A stretch of DNA of 64,000 nucleotides, from NCBI GenBank assembly GCA_963734625.1, contig CAVTHW010000024.1, positions 1-64,000 of the forward strand, given 5' to 3'. The DNA is from CAVTHW01 sp963734625. Its GTDB lineage: Bacteria > Acidobacteriota > Terriglobia > Bryobacterales > Bryobacteraceae. Below, one piece after another: positions 51,862 to 60,115 of the stretch. A program made the translations under genes and the position numbers. Numbering within the stretch: the stretch's first letter is position 1; every line of letters starts with the position of its first letter. Under the pieces are notes generated by a model that was given only the letters and a program-made list of their open reading frames with translations, was not told the origin of the DNA and did not search any database.

Positions 51862-52248
51862 ATGGCACGTATTGCAGGGGTCGATCTTCCCGTCAAGAAG
51901 CGGGCGGCGATCGGCCTGACATATATTTACGGGATCGGGCGCACACGGGCGGCCTCCATCCTTTACCGGGCCGGCGTCGACCCGAACAAGAAGGTCGGCG
52001 AGCTGGCCGAAGAAGAGGTCAGCCGCATCCGCCAGATCATTGAAGAGGAAGGCGCGGTGGAGGGCGACCTGCGCAAAGAGCTCTCGATGAATCTGAAGAG
52101 GCTCATCGAGATGGGGTCGGTCCGCGGGCTGCGACACCGCCGCGGGCTGCCGGTGCGCGGCCAGCGCACGCACACTAACGCCCGAACCCGGAAGGGTCCG
52201 CGGCGTGGAACGGTCGCCAACAAGAAGAAGTCGGCGTCGAAGACGTAG
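51862..52248 (+). CDS. rpsM: 30S ribosomal protein S13
   Basis: The 128-residue S13 of the head contacts 50S and P-site tRNA. It begins MARIAGVDLPVKKRAAIGLT and has the signature RGLPVRGQRTHTNARTRKG with a Lys-rich tail. Confidence 0.98.
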   Translation: MARIAGVDLPVKKRAAIGLTYIYGIGRTRAASILYRAGVDPNKKVGELAEEEVSRIRQIIEEEGAVEGDLRKELSMNLKRLIEMGSVRGLRHRRGLPVRGQRTHTNARTRKGPRRGTVANKKKSASKT

Positions 52249-52306
52249 ACAGCCGATACCGGGCCGCGCGTAAGAGGGCGGAAGAATAGGGCTAGCAAAG
52301 AACCGT

Positions 52307-52714
52307 ATGGCGAAGGCACCAGCGAAGGCAGGCAAGAAGAAGGTTTTCAAGAAGAAGGAAAAGAAAGTCGTCCCCATGGGGGTGGTGCATATCCAAGCGA
52401 CTTTCAACAACACCATCGTGAGCATAGCGGATCCCACCGGGAACGTGGTGGGCTGGTCGAGCGCTGGGTCGCTCGGGTTCCGCGGCTCGCGAAAGGGGAC
52501 TCCGTTCGCCGCCCAGCAGGCGTCGATCACGGCCGCCAACAAAGTCCGGGAATTCGGGCTGCGGACGGTCGAGGTCCGCGTCAGCGGGCCGGGCGCGGGC
52601 CGGGAGTCGGCGATCCGCGCGCTGTCCACGGCGGGCCTGGAAGTAAGGTCCATCAAGGACGTGACGCCGGTGCCGCACAACGGTTGCCGGCCGCCCAAAC
52701 GGCGGAGAGTGTAG
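52307..52714 (+). CDS. rpsK: 30S ribosomal protein S11
   Basis: The 135-residue platform protein S11 has a Lys-rich N-terminal tail (AKAPAKAGKKKVFKKKEKK). GVVHIQATFNNTIVSI and the C-terminal signature VTPVPHNGCRPPKRRRV follow. Confidence 0.98.
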   Translation: MAKAPAKAGKKKVFKKKEKKVVPMGVVHIQATFNNTIVSIADPTGNVVGWSSAGSLGFRGSRKGTPFAAQQASITAANKVREFGLRTVEVRVSGPGAGRESAIRALSTAGLEVRSIKDVTPVPHNGCRPPKRRRV

Positions 52715-52799
52715 GGGCGAGGTTTTTCTCGTCCCGCGAAGCAGGAAGAAGCCCTCAGCGGGGGCGTAAACTGCACCTGAGAAAGGTAAGGAGGAGAGT

Positions 52800-53435
52800 T
52801 TGGCGCGATATATTGGAGCTTCCTGCCGCCTGTGCCGGCGCGAAGGCATGAAACTGTTTCTGAAAGGCGAGCGCTGCCATACGGATAAGTGCGCCGTCGA
52901 GAGGCGCAATGTGCCGCCGGGCCAGGTGCACGGAAAAATGCGTCGTCCCAAGGTGGCCGGCTACGGCGTTCAGTTGCGCGAAAAGCAGAAGGTGCGGCGC
53001 GTCTACGGCCTGCTGGAGGTTCAGTTCCGAAACCTCTTCCAGAAGGCCAGCAAGATGAAGGGCATCACCGGCGAGCAGTTGCTCAACATGCTGGAGAGGC
53101 GGCTGGACAATGTCGTCTATCGCATGGGCTTCGGCACCAGCCGGGCGCAGTCCCGGCAGTTGGTCCGCCACGGGCACATCCAGGTGAATGGGCGCAAGGT
53201 GAATATCCCGTCCTTCCTGGTGAAGCTCAACGACGCGGTCGAAGTGCGCGAGGGCAGTCTGAAGAATCCCACTATCCTCGCCGCGCGGGACGCCACCGCG
53301 CACGCACCGTCTCCCAACTGGCTGGATGTCGATCGCGAGAACCTCAAGTGCCGGGTGATTGGATACCCGAAGCGGGAAGAACTGGTCCAGGTCCAACTCA
53401 ACGAGCAGTTGGTTGTGGAGTTTTACTCCAAGTAA
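52800..53435 (+). CDS. rpsD: 30S ribosomal protein S4, zinc type, TTG start
   Basis: The 211-residue S4 starts at TTG 52800 behind a near-perfect AAGGAGGAGAG. No ATG or GTG gives the conserved ARYIGASCRLCRREG start. Four Cys (CRLC and CHTDKC) form the N-terminal zinc site. The S4 RNA-binding domain (RLDNVVYRMGFGTSRAQSRQ) follows. Confidence 0.97.
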   Translation: MARYIGASCRLCRREGMKLFLKGERCHTDKCAVERRNVPPGQVHGKMRRPKVAGYGVQLREKQKVRRVYGLLEVQFRNLFQKASKMKGITGEQLLNMLERRLDNVVYRMGFGTSRAQSRQLVRHGHIQVNGRKVNIPSFLVKLNDAVEVREGSLKNPTILAARDATAHAPSPNWLDVDRENLKCRVIGYPKREELVQVQLNEQLVVEFYSK

Positions 53436-53519
53436 GAGGCGCGGGCCTCGCCCCCACGCCCGTCGGCGTGGGGAATGATCGGGAGATTTTGAGAAGCACC
53501 GGGCAGAGGAGCAGATCTC

Positions 53520-54593
53520 ATGTTTAAAGGTTTTCAAAAGCCCAAGCGGCTGGTTGCCGACACGGAGACCATCACGGACCGTTATGGCACGTTCACGGCG
53601 CAGCCCTTCGAAAGAGGTTTCGGGACGACCATCGGGAACAGCCTGCGCCGCATCCTTCTGAGCTCGATCGAGGGCGCCGCGATTACGGCGGTGCGGATCG
53701 AAGGCGTAGCCCATGAGTTCAGCCCTATTCCCGACGTGGTGGAGGACGCTACCGACATTATCCTCAACCTCAAACAGGTGCCTTTCAAGATGACGGGCGA
53801 GGGGGTCAGGACCGCGCGGTTGTCCGTCGACGCCTCGGGCGAGGTTTTGAGCGGGCAGATCCAGACGGACTCCGACGTGGAGGTGCTCGACCGCAACGTG
53901 CACATCGCGACCGTCAGCGAGCGGGGGAAACTTAGCATCGAGATGCGGCTCAAGAAGGGGCGCGGCTACGTCAGCGCCGACAGGAACTTCGACGAGGATC
54001 TGCCGCTGGGCTACATCCCCATCGACAGCGTGCATTCTCCCGTGCGGAAAGTGAACTTCAGCGTGGACGCCGCGCGCCTGGGGCAGATGACCGACTTCGA
54101 CCGCCTGACTCTTTCGGTCTGGACCAACGGCGCGGTCTCGCCGCAGGACGCCGTCGGGCAGGCCGCTAAGTTGCTGAAGGACCACATGGTCATCTTCATC
54201 AACTTCGAGGAGGCTGCCGAGGCCGCCGAAGCCGGCGCCGAGGGGATCGAGCCGCGGCTGGGTGAGGTTCTGGGCCGGTCGGTCGAGGAACTGGAGCTGA
54301 GCGTGCGCTCTTACAACTGCCTCAAGAACGCCAACATTCAGACCATCGGCGACCTGGTACAGAGAACCGAAGCCGAGATGCTGCGGACCAAGAACTTCGG
54401 CCGCAAGTCCCTGAACGAGATTAAGGAACTATTGTCCGGTCTGGGGCTGTTTTTCGGGATGAGGTTCGATTCTCAGGGCAGATTGACCGTGCCCGCTGGT
54501 CCCGCCGCGGCCCCGCAGCGGACCGACGAGGGCGAGGCAGGGGTTGAGGCCGAAGCCGAGGCCGACGCCGACGCTGAGGGCCTCGAAGAGTAA
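53520..54593 (+). CDS. rpoA: RNA polymerase alpha subunit
   Basis: The 357-residue subunit has an N-terminal dimerisation domain (about 1-235, FGTTIGNSLRRILLSSIEG) and a C-terminal DNA- and activator-binding domain (about 255-320, NCLKNANIQTIGDLVQRTE, RKSLNEIKE). A tail of about 30 residues made of Ala, Glu and Asp (AEAEADADAEGLEE) is added beyond the usual end; E. coli alpha has 329. Confidence 0.98.
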   Translation: MFKGFQKPKRLVADTETITDRYGTFTAQPFERGFGTTIGNSLRRILLSSIEGAAITAVRIEGVAHEFSPIPDVVEDATDIILNLKQVPFKMTGEGVRTARLSVDASGEVLSGQIQTDSDVEVLDRNVHIATVSERGKLSIEMRLKKGRGYVSADRNFDEDLPLGYIPIDSVHSPVRKVNFSVDAARLGQMTDFDRLTLSVWTNGAVSPQDAVGQAAKLLKDHMVIFINFEEAAEAAEAGAEGIEPRLGEVLGRSVEELELSVRSYNCLKNANIQTIGDLVQRTEAEMLRTKNFGRKSLNEIKELLSGLGLFFGMRFDSQGRLTVPAGPAAAPQRTDEGEAGVEAEAEADADAEGLEE

Positions 54594-54607
54594 AGGATTC
54601 TTTTCAC

Positions 54608-55060
54608 ATGAGACACAAGGTAGCCGGATTCAAACTGGGAAGAGGCATCGCCGCCCGCAGGTCGCTATTGCGAGGGCTGGTGACCAGCGTTATCGAACAG
54701 GAGCGGGTGATCACCACCGTGAGCAAGGCCAAAGCGGCCAAGCCGCTCGTGGACAAGATGATCACCTTGGCCAAACGCGATACGTTGCACACGAGGCGCC
54801 AGGCAGCGGCGTTTCTGGAAACTCCCGCCTCCGTACAGAAGCTCTTTGAGAAGCTGGGATCCCGCTTCGGCCAGCGCACGGGCGGTTATACACGCATCGT
54901 AAGGCTGGGCTGGCGCAAAGGCGACGGCGGCGAGCAGGCCATGCTGGAACTGGTCGGTTCTGAACTGGTCAAGCGCGCGGCCGAGCGCGCCAAACGGCGC
55001 GAAGAGCGCATGAAGGCCATCCGCGAAGGACGGCACGAAGAAGAGGAACCGCCCGCCTAG
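54608..55060 (+). CDS. rplQ: 50S ribosomal protein L17
   Basis: The 150-residue protein has core L17 at residues 1-120 (MRHKVAGFKLGRGIAARRSL, GGYTRIVRLGWRKGD). A charged C-terminal helix and an acidic end (RHEEEEPPA) extend it past the usual 116-127. It is the last gene of the array; a strong terminator follows. Confidence 0.97.
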   Translation: MRHKVAGFKLGRGIAARRSLLRGLVTSVIEQERVITTVSKAKAAKPLVDKMITLAKRDTLHTRRQAAAFLETPASVQKLFEKLGSRFGQRTGGYTRIVRLGWRKGDGGEQAMLELVGSELVKRAAERAKRREERMKAIREGRHEEEEPPA

Positions 55061-55087
55061 CAGGCGAATCCTCGACAAGCAGCAATT

Positions 55088-55130
55088 ACGGCCGGTGGGG
55101 CTGCAACCTCCACCGGCCGTTTCTATTTCT
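55088..55130 (+). terminator. Rho-independent terminator of the ribosomal array
   Basis: ACGGCCGGTGG at 55088-55098 pairs perfectly with CCACCGGCCGT at 55110-55120 around an 11-base loop. The T-rich run TTCTATTTCT follows. It lies 28 bp after the rplQ stop. Confidence 0.9.
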
Positions 55131-55192
55131 ACCAGAGAACTTCCCGTGGGGACCGCTCCTCCCGCGTGGTATGCTGGATTTCCGTCATCGAG

Positions 55193-56695
55193 ATGGCCCC
55201 GAAAACCTTCCCCACTATCTGCATCGCGCTTGGCATAGGCAGCCCGGAAGAACTGCTGCGGCAGGCCAGGCAGGAGGCCGAGGCGGGCGAGACGTTTCTC
55301 GAATTTCGCCTGGATTATCTCCCACAGCCCCGCGCCGGCATAGGGATCATCCGCAGGTTTCTGGAGGAACATCCCGAGTGCGCCATTCTGGCAACTTGCC
55401 GCCGGCGCCAGAATCACGGGCGCTTTAGCGGAAGCGTCGAAGAGCAGATCCGCCTGCTCGAGGCCGCCGCGAAAGCGGGCGCGAAGGCGGTGGACCTGGA
55501 AATCGAAAGCGCGGAGCAGTCGGCCCGCATGCTCGCGACGCTCACATCTACGGCAAAGCTGATCGTTTCCTACCACAATTTCGAGGGAACGCCGGCGCTG
55601 GAGTCCCTGCTGCGCCGCATGTTGCGGCTTCCGGCCGACGCTTACAAAATCGCCACGACCCCGCGCAAGCCCTCCGATGTCCAGCGCCTGCTGAGTCTGG
55701 CTTCGGCGCACGCCAAGGTCAAGCTGGTGGTGCTGGCGATGGACGAGATGGGTTTAGCCTCCCGGGTGCTCTCGCCGGCCTACGGCGGACTGTTTACGTA
55801 TGCCGCGCCCGCCGGGGGCGAGGGAACCGCCGCCGGACAGGTGAGCGCGCACGCGCTGCGGCGTCTCTATCGCATCGAGAAACTGTCGCGCTCGAGCAAG
55901 GTTTACGGCGTGATAGCCGACCCGGTGGGGCACTCCCTTTCGCCCTGCATCCATAACCGCGCCTTCCAGGCCCGGCGGATCGACGCCGTCTATCTTCCGT
56001 TTCGGGTGCCGCCGCCGCAGCTGAAGGACTTCATGACCCTGGCCGAGAAGCTGCCGGTGGCCGGCTTTAGCGTGACCCTCCCTCACAAGCAGAGGATTCT
56101 GCGGTACCTGGATGCGGTCGAGCCGCTGGCCCGGCGCATAGGAGCCGTGAACACCGTATGGAGAAAGGCCGGCAAGTGGCGCGGCATGAACTCGGACGCC
56201 AAGGCGGTGGCTGGACCGCTCGGCCGCCGTCTGCGGCTGGCCAAGGCGTCCGTCCTTCTGATCGGAAGCGGAGGCGCGGCCCGGGCCGCGGCGTTCGCCC
56301 TGGCCGACGAAGGCGCTCGGGTGTCGGTGGTGGGAATCGAGCAGGATCGCGTGCGCGCGCTGGCCAAGGCCTGCGGCGGGACGCCGCTCCTGGCGGAGCA
56401 GTTGCCGGCGCTGCATTTCGATGCGCTGGTGCATGCCACGCCGCTCGGTATGTATCCGCACGTCGCGGAGTGCTACTTCGAAGACCGCATCCCCGCCGAC
56501 GTGGTTCTGGACATGGTCTATAACCCCGCCGAAACGCTGCTGCTGCGGCAGGCACGCGAGCAAGGCAAGACGGTGATTGCCGGCCTGGAGATGTTCATCG
56601 AGCAGGCCGTGCGCCAGTTCGAGGTATGGACCGGCGAGAGCGCTCCCCGCGCCGTCATGGAGCGGGTCGCCCGCGAGGCGCTGGGACAGAAGTAG
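55193..56695 (+). CDS. aroDE: Bifunctional 3-dehydroquinate dehydratase (type I)/shikimate dehydrogenase
   Basis: A 500-residue fusion covers two consecutive shikimate-pathway steps. Residues about 1-225 are the type I dehydratase: EFRLDYL, the catalytic His in SYHNFEG and the Schiff-base Lys in AYKIATTP. Residues about 235-500 are shikimate dehydrogenase: substrate motif PVGHSLSPCIHN, catalytic Lys in SVTLPHKQ, and NADP loop LIGSGGAARAAAFAL. The usual N-T-D substrate motif reads N-S-D (GMNSDAKA). ATG 55193 gives MAPKTFPTICIA; an earlier start at 55166 adds a weak nine-residue leader. Plants and some bacteria carry the same fusion. A TGGTATGCT just upstream could be an extended -10. Confidence 0.95.
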   Translation: MAPKTFPTICIALGIGSPEELLRQARQEAEAGETFLEFRLDYLPQPRAGIGIIRRFLEEHPECAILATCRRRQNHGRFSGSVEEQIRLLEAAAKAGAKAVDLEIESAEQSARMLATLTSTAKLIVSYHNFEGTPALESLLRRMLRLPADAYKIATTPRKPSDVQRLLSLASAHAKVKLVVLAMDEMGLASRVLSPAYGGLFTYAAPAGGEGTAAGQVSAHALRRLYRIEKLSRSSKVYGVIADPVGHSLSPCIHNRAFQARRIDAVYLPFRVPPPQLKDFMTLAEKLPVAGFSVTLPHKQRILRYLDAVEPLARRIGAVNTVWRKAGKWRGMNSDAKAVAGPLGRRLRLAKASVLLIGSGGAARAAAFALADEGARVSVVGIEQDRVRALAKACGGTPLLAEQLPALHFDALVHATPLGMYPHVAECYFEDRIPADVVLDMVYNPAETLLLRQAREQGKTVIAGLEMFIEQAVRQFEVWTGESAPRAVMERVAREALGQK

Positions 56696-56698
56696 CCG

Positions 56699-58015
56699 TC
56701 ACCCAGGTCCGAATCGGGCCGGCTGGCCGGTGGAGGCCAGCACCGCCGACCAGACTTCGCTCTCCGGCCCGAGATGCTTCTTCGTCGCGATCGCCAATGG
56801 AATCGGCACGTGGATGAAGGTGTTGTACCACAGACCCAGCACCATGTCGGTCTTGCCGGCCAGGCCCGCGTGAACCGCGTTGCGCGCCAGGCGGTTGCAG
56901 AGCAGGCTGTCCTGGGTGTTGGCGGGCACGCTGCGAATGACGTAACTGGGATCGAAGTACTTCACCGTAGCTGGGACGCCCTCGCCCGCGAAGTAGCCGG
57001 TAATCCGGTCGCGGAGAAACGGGCCGATGTCGCGGAGCTTCAGGTTGCCGGAGGCGTCCCTCTCCTGAGAGGCTTCCGGAAAGAGGTCCTGCCCCGCCCC
57101 CTCGGCGACAACCACCACGGCGTGAGCCCGATCCACGATCCGGCGCTTCAGCCAGGCCAGAAAGCCGTTCTCCCCGTCGAGATCAAAGGGGATCTCGGGG
57201 ATGAGAGTGAAGTTGACCTCCTGGCTGGCGAGGGTCGCGCCGGCCGCAATCGATCCTGAATAGCGGCCCATCAGCTTGACCAGGCTGATGCCGTTCAAGC
57301 AGCCCTTGGCTTCGGCGTGCGCGCAATCGAGCACTTCCCGGGCCTTCTCGAGCGCCGTGTTGTAGCCGAAGGATTCCCAGACGAAGGGAATGTCGTTGTC
57401 GATGGTTTTGGGAATGCCGACGACGGCCACGGGGGCGTTCCTCTTGAGGGCTTCCGCGGCGATGGCGTGCGCGCCGCGCTGAGTGCCGTCCCCGCCCACG
57501 CAGAAGAGGAGATTCACTCCCTGGCTGAGCAGGAAGTCCAGCATGACGCCCGGATCCTCGGGGCCGCGGGAAGAGCCGAGCACCGTGCCGCCGAGCTTGT
57601 GAATCGACTCGACGGATTCGGGCGTCAGGCGAACCGGCGGTACGCCGCGTGCCGGGTTCAGTCCCTGATAGCCGTAGCGGACGCCCAGCACTTTCCTCAC
57701 TCCGTAGTTGTGGTGGAGTTGCAGGAAGATGGAGCGGATAACATTGTTCAGGCCGGGACACAGGCCGCCGCAGGTGACGATGGCGGCAACCGTGGTTTGA
57801 GGATTGAAGAAGATGCGTTCCCGCGCGCCGGCCTTCTCGAAAGACAGGTCCAGCCGAACGTCTTCACCGGGGGCGAAGTCGGCGCGATAGAGCAGGCGGG
57901 CTCCGTCGGGAGTGAAGTTCCCAATACCGTCTCCGGACACGGTTCCGAGCTGGAGCGGGGAGCTGACCTCGCACGTTCCGAGGCTCGGGACACGCAACTG
58001 TTCCGACGTCAGCAT
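56699..58015 (-). CDS. pfkA: ATP-dependent 6-phosphofructokinase, plant/long type
   Basis: The 438-residue enzyme phosphorylates fructose 6-phosphate. Motifs are GGLCPGLNNVIR, GGDGTQRGAHAI and GIPKTIDNDI. The Gly in GGDG and the Lys in PKTIDND point to ATP rather than pyrophosphate as donor, as in plant-type enzymes. The N-terminal 75 residues are an extension relative to the 320-residue E. coli type. The gene converges on aroDE with a 3-bp gap. Confidence 0.9.
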   Translation of the reverse strand: MLTSEQLRVPSLGTCEVSSPLQLGTVSGDGIGNFTPDGARLLYRADFAPGEDVRLDLSFEKAGARERIFFNPQTTVAAIVTCGGLCPGLNNVIRSIFLQLHHNYGVRKVLGVRYGYQGLNPARGVPPVRLTPESVESIHKLGGTVLGSSRGPEDPGVMLDFLLSQGVNLLFCVGGDGTQRGAHAIAAEALKRNAPVAVVGIPKTIDNDIPFVWESFGYNTALEKAREVLDCAHAEAKGCLNGISLVKLMGRYSGSIAAGATLASQEVNFTLIPEIPFDLDGENGFLAWLKRRIVDRAHAVVVVAEGAGQDLFPEASQERDASGNLKLRDIGPFLRDRITGYFAGEGVPATVKYFDPSYVIRSVPANTQDSLLCNRLARNAVHAGLAGKTDMVLGLWYNTFIHVPIPLAIATKKHLGPESEVWSAVLASTGQPARFGPG

Positions 58016-58051
58016 GATCTTCTAATGTGGCACAACCGAAGCGGGGGCGGG

Positions 58052-58414
58052 TTAGGCCGCTGGCGGAAGATTCAGCCGTTTCTCGACATCGAGGAGGCGC
58101 ATTTCGATGACCGACACCCGCTTCTCGACCGCATCCTGAACGAGCTTCGTTTCCGCCAGCCGAATGTCAATGGTCTGGGTGTAGCCGTAGAGCGCGCGCA
58201 AGATGCGGGTTTCGGAGTCCTGAATGGCCTCGCGAAGAGACTCCAGCTTCCCGTCAATGCGAGTTTCCAGGGCGTGAACATCTTCCTGTAGGCGAGTTTC
58301 CAGGGCGTGAACATCTTCCTGTAGGCGAGTTTCCAGGGCTTTAATATCTTCCCGTAGACAGACTTTCAGATCCGCCAGGTCCTGCTTGGTTGCGGGCTGT
58401 TGGGCCTCGCTCAT
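58052..58414 (-). CDS. Small coiled-coil protein with tandem 11-residue repeats
   Basis: The 120 residues are nearly all helix. Two identical 11-residue units and a diverged third (built on ETRLQEDVHAL) form a hendecad-like coiled coil. A further helix carries RLAETKLVQDAVEKRVSVIE. There is no signal, membrane span or Cys. Function is unknown; similar small coiled coils occur as accessory or tail-fibre-like proteins. It ends 36 bp upstream of the pfkA start on the same strand, so the two may be cotranscribed. Confidence 0.7.
   Translation of the reverse strand: MSEAQQPATKQDLADLKVCLREDIKALETRLQEDVHALETRLQEDVHALETRIDGKLESLREAIQDSETRILRALYGYTQTIDIRLAETKLVQDAVEKRVSVIEMRLLDVEKRLNLPPAA
58259..58357. 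repeat. 33-bp tandem repeat inside the coiled-coil gene
   Basis: Two identical 33-bp units (58259-58291, 58292-58324) are followed by a diverged third (58325-58357). The exact identity of two units, including silent positions, indicates a recent duplication, and the copy number may vary between strains. Confidence 0.85.
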
Positions 58415-58471
58415 GCTGTCGTCAGAATACCATATCCCCGATTGCCGAGCCGCTCAAAACGAAAATGCGAC

Positions 58472-58477
58472 TATAAT
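58472..58477 (+). promoter_or_regulatory. TATAAT box placed for a leaderless transcript
   Basis: A perfect TATAAT lies 6 bases before ATG 58484, so transcription would start at or next to the A of that ATG. No -35 hexamer is evident, and there is no ribosome-binding site between box and ATG. Confidence 0.45.
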
Positions 58478-58483
58478 GGCCGC

Positions 58484-58678
58484 ATGGTCCAGACTACCCG
58501 CAGGGAGTGGGCGGCCGCGCTGGCGGCAGCGACGGCTCCGGTGCTGGCGCAGGCGCCGCCGGCGGAGCGGCAAGATACGCCGGCGCAGGTCCGAGCCGAT
58601 CTCCTGCGCGCCACCGGGCAAGTTCGGAGCTTCGCGTTGCCGGAGGCGGCTGAGCCGGCTTTTGTGTTCAAGCCCTGA
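58484..58678 (+). CDS. Tat-signal mini-protein upstream of amidase
   Basis: The 64-residue protein begins MVQTTRREWAAALAAATAPV, a twin-arginine-type signal followed by AQA as a cleavage site. The mature part is only about 40 residues and ends EPAFVFKP. I know similar short Tat-signal proteins next to exported amidases in acidobacteria, but no function. Stop and the next ATG are 6 bp apart, so it is probably cotranscribed with the amidase. It could provide Tat export in trans (hitch-hiking) for that amidase, which has no signal of its own (speculation). Confidence 0.55.
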   Translation: MVQTTRREWAAALAAATAPVLAQAPPAERQDTPAQVRADLLRATGQVRSFALPEAAEPAFVFKP

Positions 58679-58684
58679 GGCGCG

Positions 58685-60112
58685 ATGGCCGAAATCGGCA
58701 ACGACATATTCTTCGCCACTCTCACGGAGCTCAACCGCCGGCTGAAGGCGCGCGAGTTCTCGGCGGTGGAGCTGGCACGGGCCTTTTGCGGACGTCTGGA
58801 GAAGCTGGGGCCGCGCTACAACGCCCTGGCCTTATCGCTGCGCGACAGCGCCCTTGACCGGGCGCGCGACGTGGACGGCGAAATCAAGCGCGGCCGGTTT
58901 CGCGGACCGCTGCAGGGTGTTCCCTTCGCCGTCAAGGATTTGCTCAGCGTCGCGGTGAAGCCCACCACCTGGGGCGCGCGCCCCTACGCCAACCAGCGCT
59001 TCGCTTACGACGCCACGGTGGTGAAGAAATTGACCGGCGCGGGCGCCCCGCTGATCGGCAAGCTGTCCATGGTGGAACTGGCGGGCGCGGGCGGGTATCG
59101 CTACGCCTCGGCGTCGCTGACCGGGCCGGGGCTGAACCCGTGGGACGTGACGCGCTGGAGTGGCGGCTCGTCGAGCGGCTCGGCCACGGCGGTGGCGGCC
59201 GGGCTGGTTCCCTTCGCCATCGGCTCCGAGACCTCGGGTTCCATCCTCACCCCTTGCGCTTACTGCGGCGTCACCGGATTGCGGCCCACCTACGGCCTGG
59301 TGAGCCGTTACGGGGCGATGGCGTTGTCCTGGACCATGGACAAGATCGGCCCGATCTGCCGCTCGGCCGAGGATTGCGGCTACGTGCTGCGCGAGATGGC
59401 GGGCGGCGATTCGGAGGACCCGAGCTCCGCCGGCAAGAGTTTCTACTACACCCCCCAGTTTGCGAGGAAGATGTCCGACCTGCGCGTGGGCTTCGCTCCG
59501 GTGGACTCCGCGGAGTGGGCGGATGCAACAGCGCGCCCGGCCTTCGCGGCGGCGATCGAAGCGATTCGCGGTCTGGGGGTCAAGATGGTGGAGACCGCGC
59601 TGCCGGATCTTCCGTACGTCCCGGTGGCCAACACGATCATTTCAGCGGAAGCCTCAGCCGCGTTCGAACCGCTGATTGAGAGCGGAAGAGTCGAGCAGCT
59701 TGCCGATGAGCGCCAGATCGCCGGCCTCCGCGCGGGCCTGGAGATCGCCGCTAAGGACTACCTCAAGGCCATGCGCATCCGGAGCCTGATGCGCACCGAG
59801 TTGAAGAAGCTGTTCATGCAGGTGGACGTGCTGGTGTCGCCGAGCCGCTTCGGCGCAGCGACGAAGCTCGACGAGCCGCTGGACGGACCCCCGCAGTCCG
59901 CCACGGGAAGCAGGCCGCGCGGCTTACGCAACCTGATGGGCGCCGGCAACCTGGCCGGCCTGCCCGCCCTATCGCTGCCGTGCGGCTTCGCCGGAGGCCT
60001 GCCCGTCGCCATTCAACTCGTGGGGCGAGCGTTCACTGAGAACACCATTATTGCGTTGGGAGCGGCGTTCCAAGGGGTCACGGACTGGCATCGCCGCCGG
60101 CCGCCGGCCTGA
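58685..60112 (+). CDS. Amidase (amidase signature family)
   Basis: The 475 residues include the Ser-cisSer-Lys triad: Lys in FAVKDLLSV, cis-Ser in GGSSSGSA and nucleophile Ser in GSETSGSI. This is the amidase signature hydrolase fold shared with GatA. No GatB or GatC lies nearby and the substrate loops differ, so a free-standing amide hydrolase is more likely than Glu-tRNA amidotransferase. No signal peptide is visible. The mini-gene before it carries a Tat-type signal. Confidence 0.88.
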   Translation: MAEIGNDIFFATLTELNRRLKAREFSAVELARAFCGRLEKLGPRYNALALSLRDSALDRARDVDGEIKRGRFRGPLQGVPFAVKDLLSVAVKPTTWGARPYANQRFAYDATVVKKLTGAGAPLIGKLSMVELAGAGGYRYASASLTGPGLNPWDVTRWSGGSSSGSATAVAAGLVPFAIGSETSGSILTPCAYCGVTGLRPTYGLVSRYGAMALSWTMDKIGPICRSAEDCGYVLREMAGGDSEDPSSAGKSFYYTPQFARKMSDLRVGFAPVDSAEWADATARPAFAAAIEAIRGLGVKMVETALPDLPYVPVANTIISAEASAAFEPLIESGRVEQLADERQIAGLRAGLEIAAKDYLKAMRIRSLMRTELKKLFMQVDVLVSPSRFGAATKLDEPLDGPPQSATGSRPRGLRNLMGAGNLAGLPALSLPCGFAGGLPVAIQLVGRAFTENTIIALGAAFQGVTDWHRRRPPA

Positions 60113-60115
60113 AGT

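Noticed and set aside
58259..58357. Repeat array considered as CRISPR
   Set aside because: Units are directly adjacent with no spacers and encode a regular coiled coil.
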